Shown in pieces: positions 7,641 to 14,707 of a stretch of DNA of 15,892 bases. Under the pieces are notes generated by a model. That model saw only the letters and a program-made list of their open reading frames with translations, did not search any database and was not told the DNA's origin. How positions within the stretch are numbered: the first letter of the stretch is position 1; every line of letters begins with the position of its first letter. This stretch comes from Gammaproteobacteria bacterium (lineage in GTDB: Bacteria; Pseudomonadota; Gammaproteobacteria; Comchoanobacterales; Comchoanobacteraceae). Position numbers and translations under genes: made by a program. The stretch lies in contig JAQWRO010000086.1 of assembly GCA_029243665.1 (NCBI GenBank), positions 1 to 15,892 of the forward strand. The letters are read 5' to 3'.

Positions 7641-8261
7641 TCACTTTGAATATAATTCGATAACAAGATTAACTTTAAACATTTCAGCAAAAAATGCTGG
7701 ATCGGCAAAGTCATTAACTTTTCCAATAAACTGGTCTTTCTCACGTGCAAGCCAACTTACCATTTCTTTTTGCTCAGAAAGTTGAATAGATCTTGTGACC
7801 CTTTCATGCTTTCTGAATTTTTCTATAACTGATATTTCATCACTGATTAAACAACTATAGGATGGAATATCAACACGTTTACTATTAACAGCAATATGTC
7901 CATGACGAACCATTTGTCTTGCTTCAGAACGTGTTGATGCAAGACCTAACCTATATACTATATTGTCTAATCTTGCTTCTAAATATACTAATAAATTATC
8001 ACCTGTTGAACCAGAGGCTTTATCAGCTTTTTTGTATAAATTTCTAAATTGTTTTTCGGATAAATCATAATAATAACGTATGGTTTGCTTCATGTTTAAT
8101 TGAATACCATAGTCAGAACCCCTAGCACGTCGACCAGCAGGCTTTCCAGGTGATTGTTCAAACTTACATTTTTGATCAATTGGTTTTACACCTGATTTAT
8201 TTTCAAGATCCATACCAACTCTTCTAGAAAGTCGACATTTTGGTCCTCGATATCTTGCCAT
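7641..8261 (-). CDS. rpsD: 30S ribosomal protein S4
   Basis: S4 is a primary 16S rRNA-binding protein that starts small-subunit assembly and affects decoding accuracy. The product is 206 residues, the same as E. coli. It has the start MARYRGPKCRLSRR and the S4 RNA-binding domain LEARLDNIVYRLGLASTRSE followed by ARQMVRHGHIAVN, and ends LVIELYSK. Of the four cysteines of zinc-binding S4 types only those at 9 and 32 remain, so this is the zinc-free form. In E. coli, S4 represses the alpha genes through a leader before rpsM; here the rpmJ-rpsM gap is too short for that leader. The gene starts 15 nt after rpsK. Confidence 0.97.
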   Translation of the reverse strand: MARYRGPKCRLSRRVGMDLENKSGVKPIDQKCKFEQSPGKPAGRRARGSDYGIQLNMKQTIRYYYDLSEKQFRNLYKKADKASGSTGDNLLVYLEARLDNIVYRLGLASTRSEARQMVRHGHIAVNSKRVDIPSYSCLISDEISVIEKFRKHERVTRSIQLSEQKEMVSWLAREKDQFIGKVNDFADPAFFAEMFKVNLVIELYSK

Positions 8262-8276
8262 ATATTTGCCCCTAAA

Positions 8277-8642
8277 TTAAATTCGCTTTTTCTTTTTTCG
8301 ACGACACCCATTATGAGGGATACCAGTCAATTCACTTATTGATAAAATGGTTAAACCACCCGCATTCAAACCACGAACACCGGAATCACGTCCGTTGCCA
8401 GCACCGCGCAAGTTAACATGAACTTGAGTCATACCAAGTTCTACAGCTACACCTGCAGCATACTTGGCAGCTTCTTCACCTGCGTGTGCAGTTGATTTAC
8501 GTGCACCTTTTTGAAACCTTCCTCCACTAGCTGATGCAATAACATCACCATTGGGATTTGCAATAGTAACAATTGTATTGTTTGATTGAGATGATATGGA
8601 CGCAATTCCTTGCCCATGTACTTTAATTTTTGGTGTTGCCAT
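8277..8642 (-). CDS. rpsK: 30S ribosomal protein S11
   Basis: S11 sits on the platform of the small subunit near the mRNA exit and the E site. The signature region NNTIVTIANPNGDV and the C-terminal stretch GIPHNGCR, including the Asn of the family's isoaspartate site, identify it. At 121 residues it is shorter than E. coli (129), because the basic N-terminal arm is replaced by a short MATPKIKVHGQG. Some usually constant positions differ: GNGRDSGVRGLNAGG replaces the common GPGRESAIRALNAAG, and the end is RRKKKKRI. No frameshift is seen and the gene is flanked by rpsM (2 nt gap) and rpsD. Confidence 0.96.
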   Translation of the reverse strand: MATPKIKVHGQGIASISSQSNNTIVTIANPNGDVIASASGGRFQKGARKSTAHAGEEAAKYAAGVAVELGMTQVHVNLRGAGNGRDSGVRGLNAGGLTILSISELTGIPHNGCRRKKKKRI

Positions 8643-8644
8643 AA

Positions 8645-8995
8645 TTAACCTCTTCTTCTACCTTTACGCGTTCTAGCATTCGTTTTTGTTCTCTGTCCGC
8701 GAACAGGTAAACCTCTTCTATGCCTGATGCCACGATAACATCCTATATCAAGTAAACGCTTTTTATGCATGTTTACTTCTCTTCTTAAATCACCTTCAAT
8801 GATATATTCGGCTACAGCTTCACGAAGTTGATCAACCTCTTCGGGTGTTAATGTTTCAACTTTCTTTGTTACTTCTAAACCTAGTTTATTACATACATCC
8901 TTAGAACGATTTAAACCTATGCCAAATATGGTTGTTAAACCAATGACTATATGTTTTTTGTTAGGAAGTATTCTACCAGCAATGACTACGCTCAT
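8645..8995 (-). CDS. rpsM: 30S ribosomal protein S13
   Basis: S13 lies in the head of the small subunit and bridges to L5 and the P-site tRNA. The 116-residue product shows IAGRILPNKKHIVIGLTTI, the helix-two-turn region, CYRGIRHRRGLPVRGQRTKT and the basic tail NARTRKGRRRG, which reaches the P site. The ATG at 8995 gives the normal length; a slightly divergent MSVVIAGR replaces the common MARIAGI. Only 10 nt separate it from rpmJ, where E. coli has the alpha promoter and S4-binding leader. Confidence 0.97.
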   Translation of the reverse strand: MSVVIAGRILPNKKHIVIGLTTIFGIGLNRSKDVCNKLGLEVTKKVETLTPEEVDQLREAVAEYIIEGDLRREVNMHKKRLLDIGCYRGIRHRRGLPVRGQRTKTNARTRKGRRRG

Positions 8996-9005
8996 TCTTT
9001 GCCTC

Positions 9006-9122
9006 TTATCCTTGTCTTTGTTTATGTTTAGCTACCTTTTTACAGATAACACGAATGCGACCATGTCTTTTTATAACTTGACAAAATCTACAAATTTTTT
9101 TTACTGATGCTCTTACTTTCAT
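9006..9122 (-). CDS. rpmJ: 50S ribosomal protein L36 (zinc-binding type)
   Basis: This 38-residue frame lies between secY and rpsM and is the smallest ribosomal protein gene. It begins MKVRASVKKICRFCQVIKRH and ends AKHKQRQG, nearly identical to the family pattern. The zinc ligands Cys11, Cys14, Cys27 and His33 are all present, so this is the zinc-containing form that binds 23S rRNA domains late in assembly. The 8 nt gap to secY and 10 nt gap to rpsM show cotranscription. No second L36 copy is in the window. Confidence 0.95.
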   Translation of the reverse strand: MKVRASVKKICRFCQVIKRHGRIRVICKKVAKHKQRQG

Positions 9123-9130
9123 AATAAACC

Positions 9131-10441
9131 TTATCGTAATAGATGTAATTTAGACTGATTACCTTTCTTGCTTTGCTTTCCACCAAGCTCTCTATATTGT
9201 GATGGCAACATATGCATTTGCAATTGACTAACAAAATCCATAATCACAACCACAATTATTAACAATGATGTCCCACCAAAATAAAAAGGAACACTCAATG
9301 CTTGTATCAAGAATTGAGGAAGCAACGATACAATTACCAAGTATATACTGCCAATGAACGTAAGTCTAGTCACAACTTGATCAATATATGCCGCGGTATT
9401 AGATCCGGGACGAATACCTGGAACCAAAGCACCAGATTTTTTAAGATTATCCGCTATATCCTTAGGCTCAAACATTACACTTGTATAGAAAAAACAGAAA
9501 TATATAATTGAGGCAGCAAATATGACCAAGTATAGTGGTTGACCTGGAGATATTGAATATAAAACTTCACCAAGTATACCAGTTTTAGCGGCTGAACCGA
9601 ACCAACTTATCAGTGTCCCTGGAAACATAATTACCATGGATGCAAAAATTGGGGGGATAACACCTGCCATATTAATCTTTAACGGCAAGGATGATGATTG
9701 GCCACCATACATCTTATTGCCATGCTGGCGTTTTGGATAATTAATTGAAATTTTTCTTAATGCTCGCTCCATAAAGACTACAAATAACACAAGAAGAGAA
9801 ATAAATATTAACAACCCAACAAAAGCTATTGTATTCATCTGCCCTTGTCTAACTTGCATTAATAGCTGACCACATGCGCCAGGAAGACTTGAAACAATAC
9901 CTAATACAATAATTAAAGAAATACCATTACCTATTCCTTTTTCTGTCATTTGCTCTCCGAGCCAAACTAAAAACATGGTTCCTGTAGCCAATGTTGCTAT
10001 AGAAGTAATATAAAAAATAAAGGAAGCCTGAATAACTAGATCTTGTGAAATCAACCATGTTGTAGTTGCTGAACCCTGTAAAAGAGATATTAATAAAGCT
10101 CCATATCTAGTGTACTGACTAATTTTTCGCCTACCTGAATCACCTTCTTTTCTCAACTGATTTAAATGTGGGTGAGAAGTAGAAAGAAGCTGCATTATAA
10201 TAGACGCAGAAATATATGGCATCACACCTAATGCAAAAATTGTTAACTTAGAAAATGCACCGCCAGAAAACATGTTGAACAAACCAACAATTCCACCTTG
10301 ATTTTTTTGAAAAAATTCTGCAAGTTTTACAAAATCAACACCTGGAACGGGTATGTGTGCACCCAACCTAAAAATTAGGATTGCAAATAGCACAAAATAA
10401 ATACGATTTCTTAATTCCTTAAGTGAATCTTGGTTAAGCAT
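9131..10441 (-). CDS. secY: Protein translocase subunit SecY
   Basis: SecY is the channel of the Sec translocon for secreted and inner-membrane proteins. The 436-residue product has about ten membrane segments. Recognisable blocks are FRLGAHIPVPGVD (plug side), LFNMFSGGAFSKLTIFALG, MPYISASIIMQLL, KEGDSGRRKISQYTRYG, LVWLGEQMTEKGIGNGISL and INMAGVIPPIFAS. The cytoplasmic SecA/ribosome loop LVPGIRPGSNTA keeps its essential Arg, and PFYFGGTSLLIIVVVIMD is the tenth segment. The N-terminus is short: MLNQDSLKELRNR leads directly into the first helix, without the ~10 extra residues of E. coli. It starts 2 nt after rplO and is followed by rpmJ. Confidence 0.97.
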   Translation of the reverse strand: MLNQDSLKELRNRIYFVLFAILIFRLGAHIPVPGVDFVKLAEFFQKNQGGIVGLFNMFSGGAFSKLTIFALGVMPYISASIIMQLLSTSHPHLNQLRKEGDSGRRKISQYTRYGALLISLLQGSATTTWLISQDLVIQASFIFYITSIATLATGTMFLVWLGEQMTEKGIGNGISLIIVLGIVSSLPGACGQLLMQVRQGQMNTIAFVGLLIFISLLVLFVVFMERALRKISINYPKRQHGNKMYGGQSSSLPLKINMAGVIPPIFASMVIMFPGTLISWFGSAAKTGILGEVLYSISPGQPLYLVIFAASIIYFCFFYTSVMFEPKDIADNLKKSGALVPGIRPGSNTAAYIDQVVTRLTFIGSIYLVIVSLLPQFLIQALSVPFYFGGTSLLIIVVVIMDFVSQLQMHMLPSQYRELGGKQSKKGNQSKLHLLR

Positions 10442-10443
10442 AT

Positions 10444-10890
10444 TTATTCAACCGAACCTTTCTTAGCAACAACTTCTTTTTCGGCACCATTACTTAACTT
10501 AATATTCAGAAATGTAACTTTTTTTGAAATTTCACCATTTAAAAACACTTTAACCGTTTTAATATTTCTATTAATTAAATTTAATTCCTTTAATCTTTCT
10601 AAATCCAATGGTTTCTCATCAAGTATTTTTTGATCTAAAGTATCAAATACACGCAAACCTAATTCAGCATGCGTAAAAGAAACACGTGATTTAAATCCAA
10701 ATTTAGGAAGTCTTCTGTAGATTGGTGTTTGCCCACCTTCAAAACCTACTTTATGAAAACCACCTGATCTAGACTTCTGACCTTTATGACCTCGACCACA
10801 TGTTTTACCCTTTTTACCAGCACCACGTCCAACACGAACAGCAGACTTTCTTGCAGCTGGATTACTAGAAATAGTATTTAATTCAATCAT
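10444..10890 (-). CDS. rplO: 50S ribosomal protein L15
   Basis: L15 binds 23S rRNA in the late assembly of the large subunit. The 148-residue product has the Gly/Arg/Lys-rich N-terminal extension GRGAGKKGKTCGRGHKGQKS followed by GFEGGQTPIYRRLPKFGF, both diagnostic. The C-terminal globular part is more divergent, as usual for this family. Its ATG overlaps the rpmD stop codon as ATGA, indicating translational coupling. Confidence 0.97.
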   Translation of the reverse strand: MIELNTISSNPAARKSAVRVGRGAGKKGKTCGRGHKGQKSRSGGFHKVGFEGGQTPIYRRLPKFGFKSRVSFTHAELGLRVFDTLDQKILDEKPLDLERLKELNLINRNIKTVKVFLNGEISKKVTFLNIKLSNGAEKEVVAKKGSVE

Positions 10891-11072
10891 TCGACAACCT
10901 CAATAACTAAATGCTTAACTTTATTAAACATACCTCGATTTGCTGGAGTATCTTTAATTTTTGAAAATGAGCCGATTTTTCTTAGGCCAAGTCCACTAAC
11001 TGTGGCACGAGTTCTTTGAGTTTGACTAGATAAACCGCTCGTAAGCTTCACTGTAAAATATTTATCTGACAT
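10887..11072 (-). CDS. rpmD: 50S ribosomal protein L30
   Basis: This small 61-residue L30 matches the bacterial family in length. YFTVKLTSGLSSQTQRTRAT leads into GLGLRKIGSF and the end NKVKHLVIEV, with the usual LVxE-type terminal strand. It follows rpsE by 3 nt and has an unusually strong ribosome-binding site within the rpsE end. It overlaps rplO by 4 nt. Confidence 0.95.
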   Translation of the reverse strand: MSDKYFTVKLTSGLSSQTQRTRATVSGLGLRKIGSFSKIKDTPANRGMFNKVKHLVIEVVE

Positions 11073-11075
11073 GAA

Positions 11076-11083
11076 CTACCTCC
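11076..11083 (-). promoter_or_regulatory. Strong ribosome-binding site of rpmD
   Basis: On the - strand GAGGAGGTAG reads through the last codons and the TAG stop of rpsE and ends 3 nt before the rpmD ATG. It is the best Shine-Dalgarno match noticed in the run and overlaps the upstream gene, so rpmD can be initiated independently of strict coupling. Confidence 0.6.
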
Positions 11084-11606
11084 TCTCTATACGATTTTTA
11101 AATGTAATACCTCTACGCTTAGCAACTTCATAACGCGTTTTTTGTTGCTTCAAACCATCAAAGGTAGCATTAACAACATTTACTGTAGTAGTAGAACCAA
11201 TACACTTTGATAATACGTTCTCAATACCCATTACTTCAAATATTGCTCTCGTAGCGCCTCCGGCTATAACACCAGTACCATCAGAAGCTGGTCGCATAAA
11301 TACTTTTGTAGAACAATGTTTACCATTAACCATATGCTGTAGCGTTGTACCTCTGAGAGATACTTGAATCATAGACTTCTTAGCTTGATCTGTAGCTTTT
11401 TGAATAGCACCTGGAACGTCTTGTGATTTACCAATGCCAAAACCAACTTTACCTTTTCCATTTCCTACTACAACAATAGCAGAAAAATTAAAGATACGAC
11501 CACCTTCCACAACTTTTGATGTTCTATTGATCTCAATTGTTTTTTCAATCAACTCATATTGTGTTGACTCATTTAAACCTTTCTTTACTTCCATTGTTCT
11601 CGCCAT
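11076..11606 (-). CDS. rpsE: 30S ribosomal protein S5
   Basis: S5 is located at the mRNA entry side of the small subunit and influences decoding fidelity. The 176-residue product shows the double-stranded RNA-binding fold block EGGRIFNFSAIVVVGNGKGK, then VGFGIGKSQDVPGAIQKA, and the C-terminal domain with PASDGTGVIAGGATRAIFEV. The C-terminus YEVAKRRGITFKNRIERR is more basic than in E. coli. The start codon overlaps the rplR stop by 1 nt (TAATG). Confidence 0.97.
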   Translation of the reverse strand: MARTMEVKKGLNESTQYELIEKTIEINRTSKVVEGGRIFNFSAIVVVGNGKGKVGFGIGKSQDVPGAIQKATDQAKKSMIQVSLRGTTLQHMVNGKHCSTKVFMRPASDGTGVIAGGATRAIFEVMGIENVLSKCIGSTTTVNVVNATFDGLKQQKTRYEVAKRRGITFKNRIERR

Positions 11607-11962
11607 TAGAACTTAACTCCTGCTTCTCTGACACCGTCAGCAACTGCTTTCACTCTACCATGGTAAATGAAACCATTTCTATCGAAAATAACTTTTGTTT
11701 GATCTAACTTTTCTTTATTAAGCCAGGCACCCATTGCTTTACCAATTTCGCTTGCGGCTTTAATATTAGAACCTACTTTTGTTTTTTTGAGTATTTTTTC
11801 ATCAGTTGTTTTCATTGAAAAACGACATGCACCTTCATTATCGATAAACATGACTGTCATATGTTTATTGGAACGAAATACTTTTACTCTACTTACATCC
11901 TTATGGTTCTGCTGTCTTTTAACAGCAGCATTAAATTTGTTTTTTACGCGTTGCCTTGACAT
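11606..11962 (-). CDS. rplR: 50S ribosomal protein L18
   Basis: L18 binds 5S rRNA in the central protuberance together with L5. The product has 118 residues, close to the E. coli length of 117. Features are the basic N-terminus MSRQRVKNKFNAAVKRQQNH, RVKVFRSNKHMTVMFID, and the C-terminal FDRNGFIYHGRVKAVADGVR with EAGVKF at the end, a strongly conserved ending. It overlaps both neighbours (rplF and rpsE) by a single base in TAATG junctions. Confidence 0.96.
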   Translation of the reverse strand: MSRQRVKNKFNAAVKRQQNHKDVSRVKVFRSNKHMTVMFIDNEGACRFSMKTTDEKILKKTKVGSNIKAASEIGKAMGAWLNKEKLDQTKVIFDRNGFIYHGRVKAVADGVREAGVKF

Positions 11963-12495
11963 TACTTTTTCTTCCCTTCCTTCAGAATAATTTGTTCATT
12001 TTTCAATCTTACACCTTTGCCTTTGTATGCATCAGGTCTTCTGAAATCTCTAATTTTAGCTACACACTGACCAACAGCTTGTTTATCAGCACCTTTAACA
12101 ACAACCTCAGTTTGAGATGGAACCTCAATTGTAACATTCTCAGGAATTTCGAAATGAATTGGGTGAGAATAACCAAGTGAGAGAACAAGTATTTTTTCTT
12201 GTAGTTTAGCACGATATCCAACACCAAAAATTTGAAGCTCTGTTGAATATCCATCAACAACGCCTGTTAGATTATTCTGTAGTAGCGCTCTTTCTGTTCC
12301 TGATTGAGCATGGGCTTGCTTAGTCTCACCGACGGCTTCAAAAGTAATTTGGTTATCTTTAACTACGAAAGAAACGTGCTCGCTAACAGTCCTTGTTAAT
12401 GAAACAGAACCTTTAGTAAAAGTAATATCTCTATTATCAACTTTACACTGTACATTTTCAGGTATAATAATTGGTTTTTTAGCAATTCTTGACAT
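11962..12495 (-). CDS. rplF: 50S ribosomal protein L6
   Basis: L6 lies near the factor-binding site of the large subunit. The 177-residue product, the same size as E. coli, starts MSRIAKKPIIIPENVQCKV and shows two repeated domains. The junction LQIFGVGYRAKLQEKILVLS and the C-terminal block RDFRRPDAYKGKGVRLKNE contain the L6 signature. The ATG at 12495 follows the rpsH stop by 8 nt, and the TAA overlaps the rplR ATG. Confidence 0.97.
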   Translation of the reverse strand: MSRIAKKPIIIPENVQCKVDNRDITFTKGSVSLTRTVSEHVSFVVKDNQITFEAVGETKQAHAQSGTERALLQNNLTGVVDGYSTELQIFGVGYRAKLQEKILVLSLGYSHPIHFEIPENVTIEVPSQTEVVVKGADKQAVGQCVAKIRDFRRPDAYKGKGVRLKNEQIILKEGKKK

Positions 12496-12503
12496 TTAAA
12501 TTC

Positions 12504-12902
12504 TCACTCAACTTGACAGATGACTTCACCACCAACATTAAGTTGTTTGGCTTTATAATCAGGCATAACACCTTGGTTAGTAGAAATAATACTCACACCC
12601 AAGCCATCAAGTACCATAGGTATATTCTCAGCACTTGAATATTTTCTAAGGCTTGGCTTACTGTACCGATTAAGCTTTCTAATCACTGGTGTACCATCAA
12701 CATATTTAAGTTCTACAACTAATTGTTTATGACCAGCTGGATTAGTTACTTCTTCAAAACTTAATAAATAACCTTCATCAATTAACACATTAATTATATC
12801 TTTCTTAATGTTACTGTATGGTGTACTCACTTCTTTATGTTTTGCCTTTAAACCATTACGAATAACGGTTAGCATATCTGATATAGGATCTTGTAAACTC
12901 AT
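12504..12902 (-). CDS. rpsH: 30S ribosomal protein S8
   Basis: S8 is a primary 16S rRNA-binding protein of the central domain and, in E. coli, the repressor of the spc genes. I start it at the ATG at 12902 (MSLQDPISDMLTVIRNG, 132 residues). A TTG at 12911 would add three residues and overlap rpsN, but the family begins with this MS-x-QDP. Visible features are the N-terminal alpha/beta part, KLNRYSKPSLRKY, and the C-terminal signature VSIISTNQGVMPDYKAK with GGEVICQVE. The start is 2 nt after the rpsN stop. Confidence 0.96.
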   Translation of the reverse strand: MSLQDPISDMLTVIRNGLKAKHKEVSTPYSNIKKDIINVLIDEGYLLSFEEVTNPAGHKQLVVELKYVDGTPVIRKLNRYSKPSLRKYSSAENIPMVLDGLGVSIISTNQGVMPDYKAKQLNVGGEVICQVE

Positions 12903-12904
12903 AA

Positions 12905-13210
12905 TTACCAACTATCTAATGTTACACCTGGCATATAACCAAGAGCAATATTTTCACGAATACAAATACGACATAATTTAAATCGCCTGTATACACCATG
13001 AACTCGACCACAACTAGAACATCTAAGTGAAAGTCTCGTTGGGCTTTCATCTCTTGATCTCTTTTGTAGTTGTTCACTTATCTTTAGCTTTTCATCTAAT
13101 GGAAGATTAACATCTTTCATTTTGTTTCTAAGCTCATTTCTTTTTTCACGACCATTTGCAATTTTCTGCTCAATTTGATCGTTTCTTGCTTTCATTCTAC
13201 TCGTTGCCAT
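12905..13210 (-). CDS. rpsN: 30S ribosomal protein S14, long form with intact zinc ribbon
   Basis: S14 sits in the small-subunit head and contacts S3 and S10. The length (101 residues) and the N-terminal half, with helices to about residue 50 and then RSRDESPTRLSLR, are those of the long, normally zinc-free proteobacterial form. The C-terminal half has Cys64, Cys67, Cys80 and Cys83 in a CX2C-X12-CX2C array (RCSSCGRVHGVYRRFKLCRI, then CIRE), the pattern of the short zinc-binding S14 of Gram-positives and Thermus. E. coli S14 has only the first of these cysteines. The end MPGVTLDSW is typical. The gene lies between rplE (3 nt gap) and rpsH, so it is the main S14 copy, not a stray paralogue. Confidence 0.96.
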   Translation of the reverse strand: MATSRMKARNDQIEQKIANGREKRNELRNKMKDVNLPLDEKLKISEQLQKRSRDESPTRLSLRCSSCGRVHGVYRRFKLCRICIRENIALGYMPGVTLDSW

Positions 13211-13213
13211 AAC

Positions 13214-13756
13214 CTACCTCAATGGGAAACCTAATAAGGATAATAAATACTGACCTTCTTCATCTGTTTTAGCAGTGGTGGTCACAGTAATATTCATACC
13301 CAACATCTTGTCAATTTTGTTGTAATCAACTTCAGGAAAAATAATATGTTCCTTGATACCAAAGTTATAATTGCCTTGACCATCAAATGATTTCAAATTT
13401 AACCCACGAAAATCTCTCACACGAGGAAGGACTATATTAATAAGTTTATAAATAAAATTATTCATATTTCTTCTTCTTAAAGTTACCTTAACACCAATTG
13501 GCCAGCCATCTCTAATTTTAAAACCAGCAATAGATTTTTTGGTATAAGTCCTTATTGGCTGTTGGGAAGCAATTTCTCTCATCTCTAAAAAAGCATTTTC
13601 AATGATTTTTTTATCATTAACTGCTTCGCCTAGGCCCATATTTAATGTTACTTTTAAAACTTTAGGGATTTCCATGCTATTTTTATAACCAAATTTCTCC
13701 TTAAGCTTAGGCACTACATTTTTTTGATAGTGTGTACTCAATTCTGACATACTCAT
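13214..13756 (-). CDS. rplE: 50S ribosomal protein L5
   Basis: L5 carries 5S rRNA into the central protuberance and bridges to S13. The 180-residue product matches the family length (179 in E. coli). Blocks are IPKVLKVTLNMGLGEAVNDK, SIAGFKIRDGWPIGVKVTLR, the glycine-rich RGLNLKSFDGQGNYNFGIKE and the ending LLSLLGFPLR. The ATG at 13756 overlaps the rplX stop as ATGA; an internal Met three codons in (MSELSTHY) is an alternative start. Confidence 0.97.
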   Translation of the reverse strand: MSMSELSTHYQKNVVPKLKEKFGYKNSMEIPKVLKVTLNMGLGEAVNDKKIIENAFLEMREIASQQPIRTYTKKSIAGFKIRDGWPIGVKVTLRRRNMNNFIYKLINIVLPRVRDFRGLNLKSFDGQGNYNFGIKEHIIFPEVDYNKIDKMLGMNITVTTTAKTDEEGQYLLSLLGFPLR

Positions 13757-14070
13757 TCACCTAATTCCTTTTTTGTTTTCTTGTTCATTCGAACTTTCTT
13801 TCCATCCTTTAATATTTTTACACCTACTTTAATAACTTTATCATCATTATCTACAAGTGCTACATTAGAAACATGAATTGGGGCTTCAATTTTTTTAATA
13901 CCACCTTGTTCATTTGCTCTAGGATTTGCTTTAACACATTTTGAAACTAAATTTAATCCTTCAATAAAACAGTAAGGATGCGCTAATTTCTTGACTGTAC
14001 CAAGTTTTCCTTTATCTTTCCCAACGATAATTTTTACTCTATCATTTTTTTGTATCTTACTTAAACTCAT
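13753..14070 (-). CDS. rplX: 50S ribosomal protein L24
   Basis: L24 is an assembly initiator of the large subunit close to the tunnel exit. The 105-residue product opens with a KOW motif, NDRVKIIVGKDKGKLGTVKK, followed by VEGLNLVSK-like EGLNLVSKCVKANPRANEQG and IHVSNVALVD. The C-terminus is Lys-rich. A good ribosome-binding site (AGAGGT) precedes the ATG within an 8 nt gap after rplN. The stop overlaps rplE by 4 nt. Confidence 0.96.
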   Translation of the reverse strand: MSLSKIQKNDRVKIIVGKDKGKLGTVKKLAHPYCFIEGLNLVSKCVKANPRANEQGGIKKIEAPIHVSNVALVDNDDKVIKVGVKILKDGKKVRMNKKTKKELGE

Positions 14071-14091
14071 AAAAACCTCTATAAAACCTCT
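14069..14091 (-). repeat. Tandem 11/12-nt repeat at the rplN-rplX junction
   Basis: On the - strand AGAGGTTTTAT (end of rplN) is followed directly by AGAGGTTTTTAT (up to the rplX start). The first copy encodes the last rplN codons; the second supplies the rplX ribosome-binding site and AT of its ATG. It is a simple tandem duplication or a chance match. Confidence 0.5.
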
Positions 14092-14444
14092 GGAGCTAAA
14101 GATACAATCTTCATAAACTCTTTTCTTAACTCACGAGTTACTGGACCAAATACACGCGTACCAACTGGTTGATATTGTGCATTAAGAATAACAACTGAAT
14201 TAGAATCAAACCTAATGACTGATCCATCTTGACGGCGAACACCCTTTTTTGTTCTAACTATAACTGCGAAGAACACATCGCCTTTTTTGATCTTCTGATT
14301 TGCAGTTACTTCAATAGCACTTACTTTAATGATATCAGAAATGCTAGCATAGCGACGATGAGAGCCTTTTAAGACCTTTATACATCTTACACGTTTAGCA
14401 CCACTATTATCTGCAACATCAAGTACGGATTGCATTTGAATCAT
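14079..14444 (-). CDS. rplN: 50S ribosomal protein L14
   Basis: L14 lies at the subunit interface and takes part in bridge B8. The product has 121 residues (E. coli 123). It shows MIQMQSVLDVADNSGAKRV, VLKGSHRRYASISDIIKV, the signature VIVRTKKGVRRQDGSVIRFD and FGPVTRELRKEFMKIVSLAP, with one residue missing before FMKI relative to E. coli. It is separated from rpsQ by only 11 nt, where E. coli has the spc promoter region. Confidence 0.97.
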   Translation of the reverse strand: MIQMQSVLDVADNSGAKRVRCIKVLKGSHRRYASISDIIKVSAIEVTANQKIKKGDVFFAVIVRTKKGVRRQDGSVIRFDSNSVVILNAQYQPVGTRVFGPVTRELRKEFMKIVSLAPEVL

Positions 14445-14455
14445 AATAACTCTCT

Positions 14456-14707
14456 CTACGCTTCTGTTCTTGTTTCTAAAACTTTAACTAATTCCCAACT
14501 CTTTTTCTTAGAGAAAGGACTTGTTTCAACTATTTCGACGAAATCACCAATTTTAGCAATATTCTTTTCATCATGAGCATGTATTTTTAAATGACGTGTA
14601 ATAAACTTACCAATTGGATGCTTAATTCGTCTTTCTATTTTAACAACAATGGTTTTATCCATTTTGTCACTACTTACAATGCCTTGTACAGTTCTTTTAA
14701 TCTTCAT
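14456..14707 (-). CDS. rpsQ: 30S ribosomal protein S17
   Basis: S17 is a primary binder of the 5' domain of 16S rRNA. The 83-residue OB-fold protein shows RTVQGIVSSDKMDKTIVV, ERRIKHPIGKFITRHLK, the signature IGDFVEIVETSPFSKKKSW and ELVKVLE. The length equals that of E. coli within one residue. Its ATG lies inside the 3' end of rpmC (11 nt overlap), suggesting coupling. Confidence 0.96.
   Translation of the reverse strand: MKIKRTVQGIVSSDKMDKTIVVKIERRIKHPIGKFITRHLKIHAHDEKNIAKIGDFVEIVETSPFSKKKSWELVKVLETRTEA

Noticed and set aside
8164..8261. Zinc site in S4
   Set aside because: Only Cys9 and Cys32 of the four ligands are present, so S4 is the zinc-free type.
10430..10633. + strand frames opposite rplO, rpsM, rpsE, rplR and rplF (60-74 codons)
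   Set aside because: All are complements of conserved ribosomal genes, with no ribosome-binding site or family pattern.
12060..12260. 66-codon - strand frame inside rplF
   Set aside because: It overlaps rplF in another frame on the same strand; the rplF frame has clear L6 signatures.
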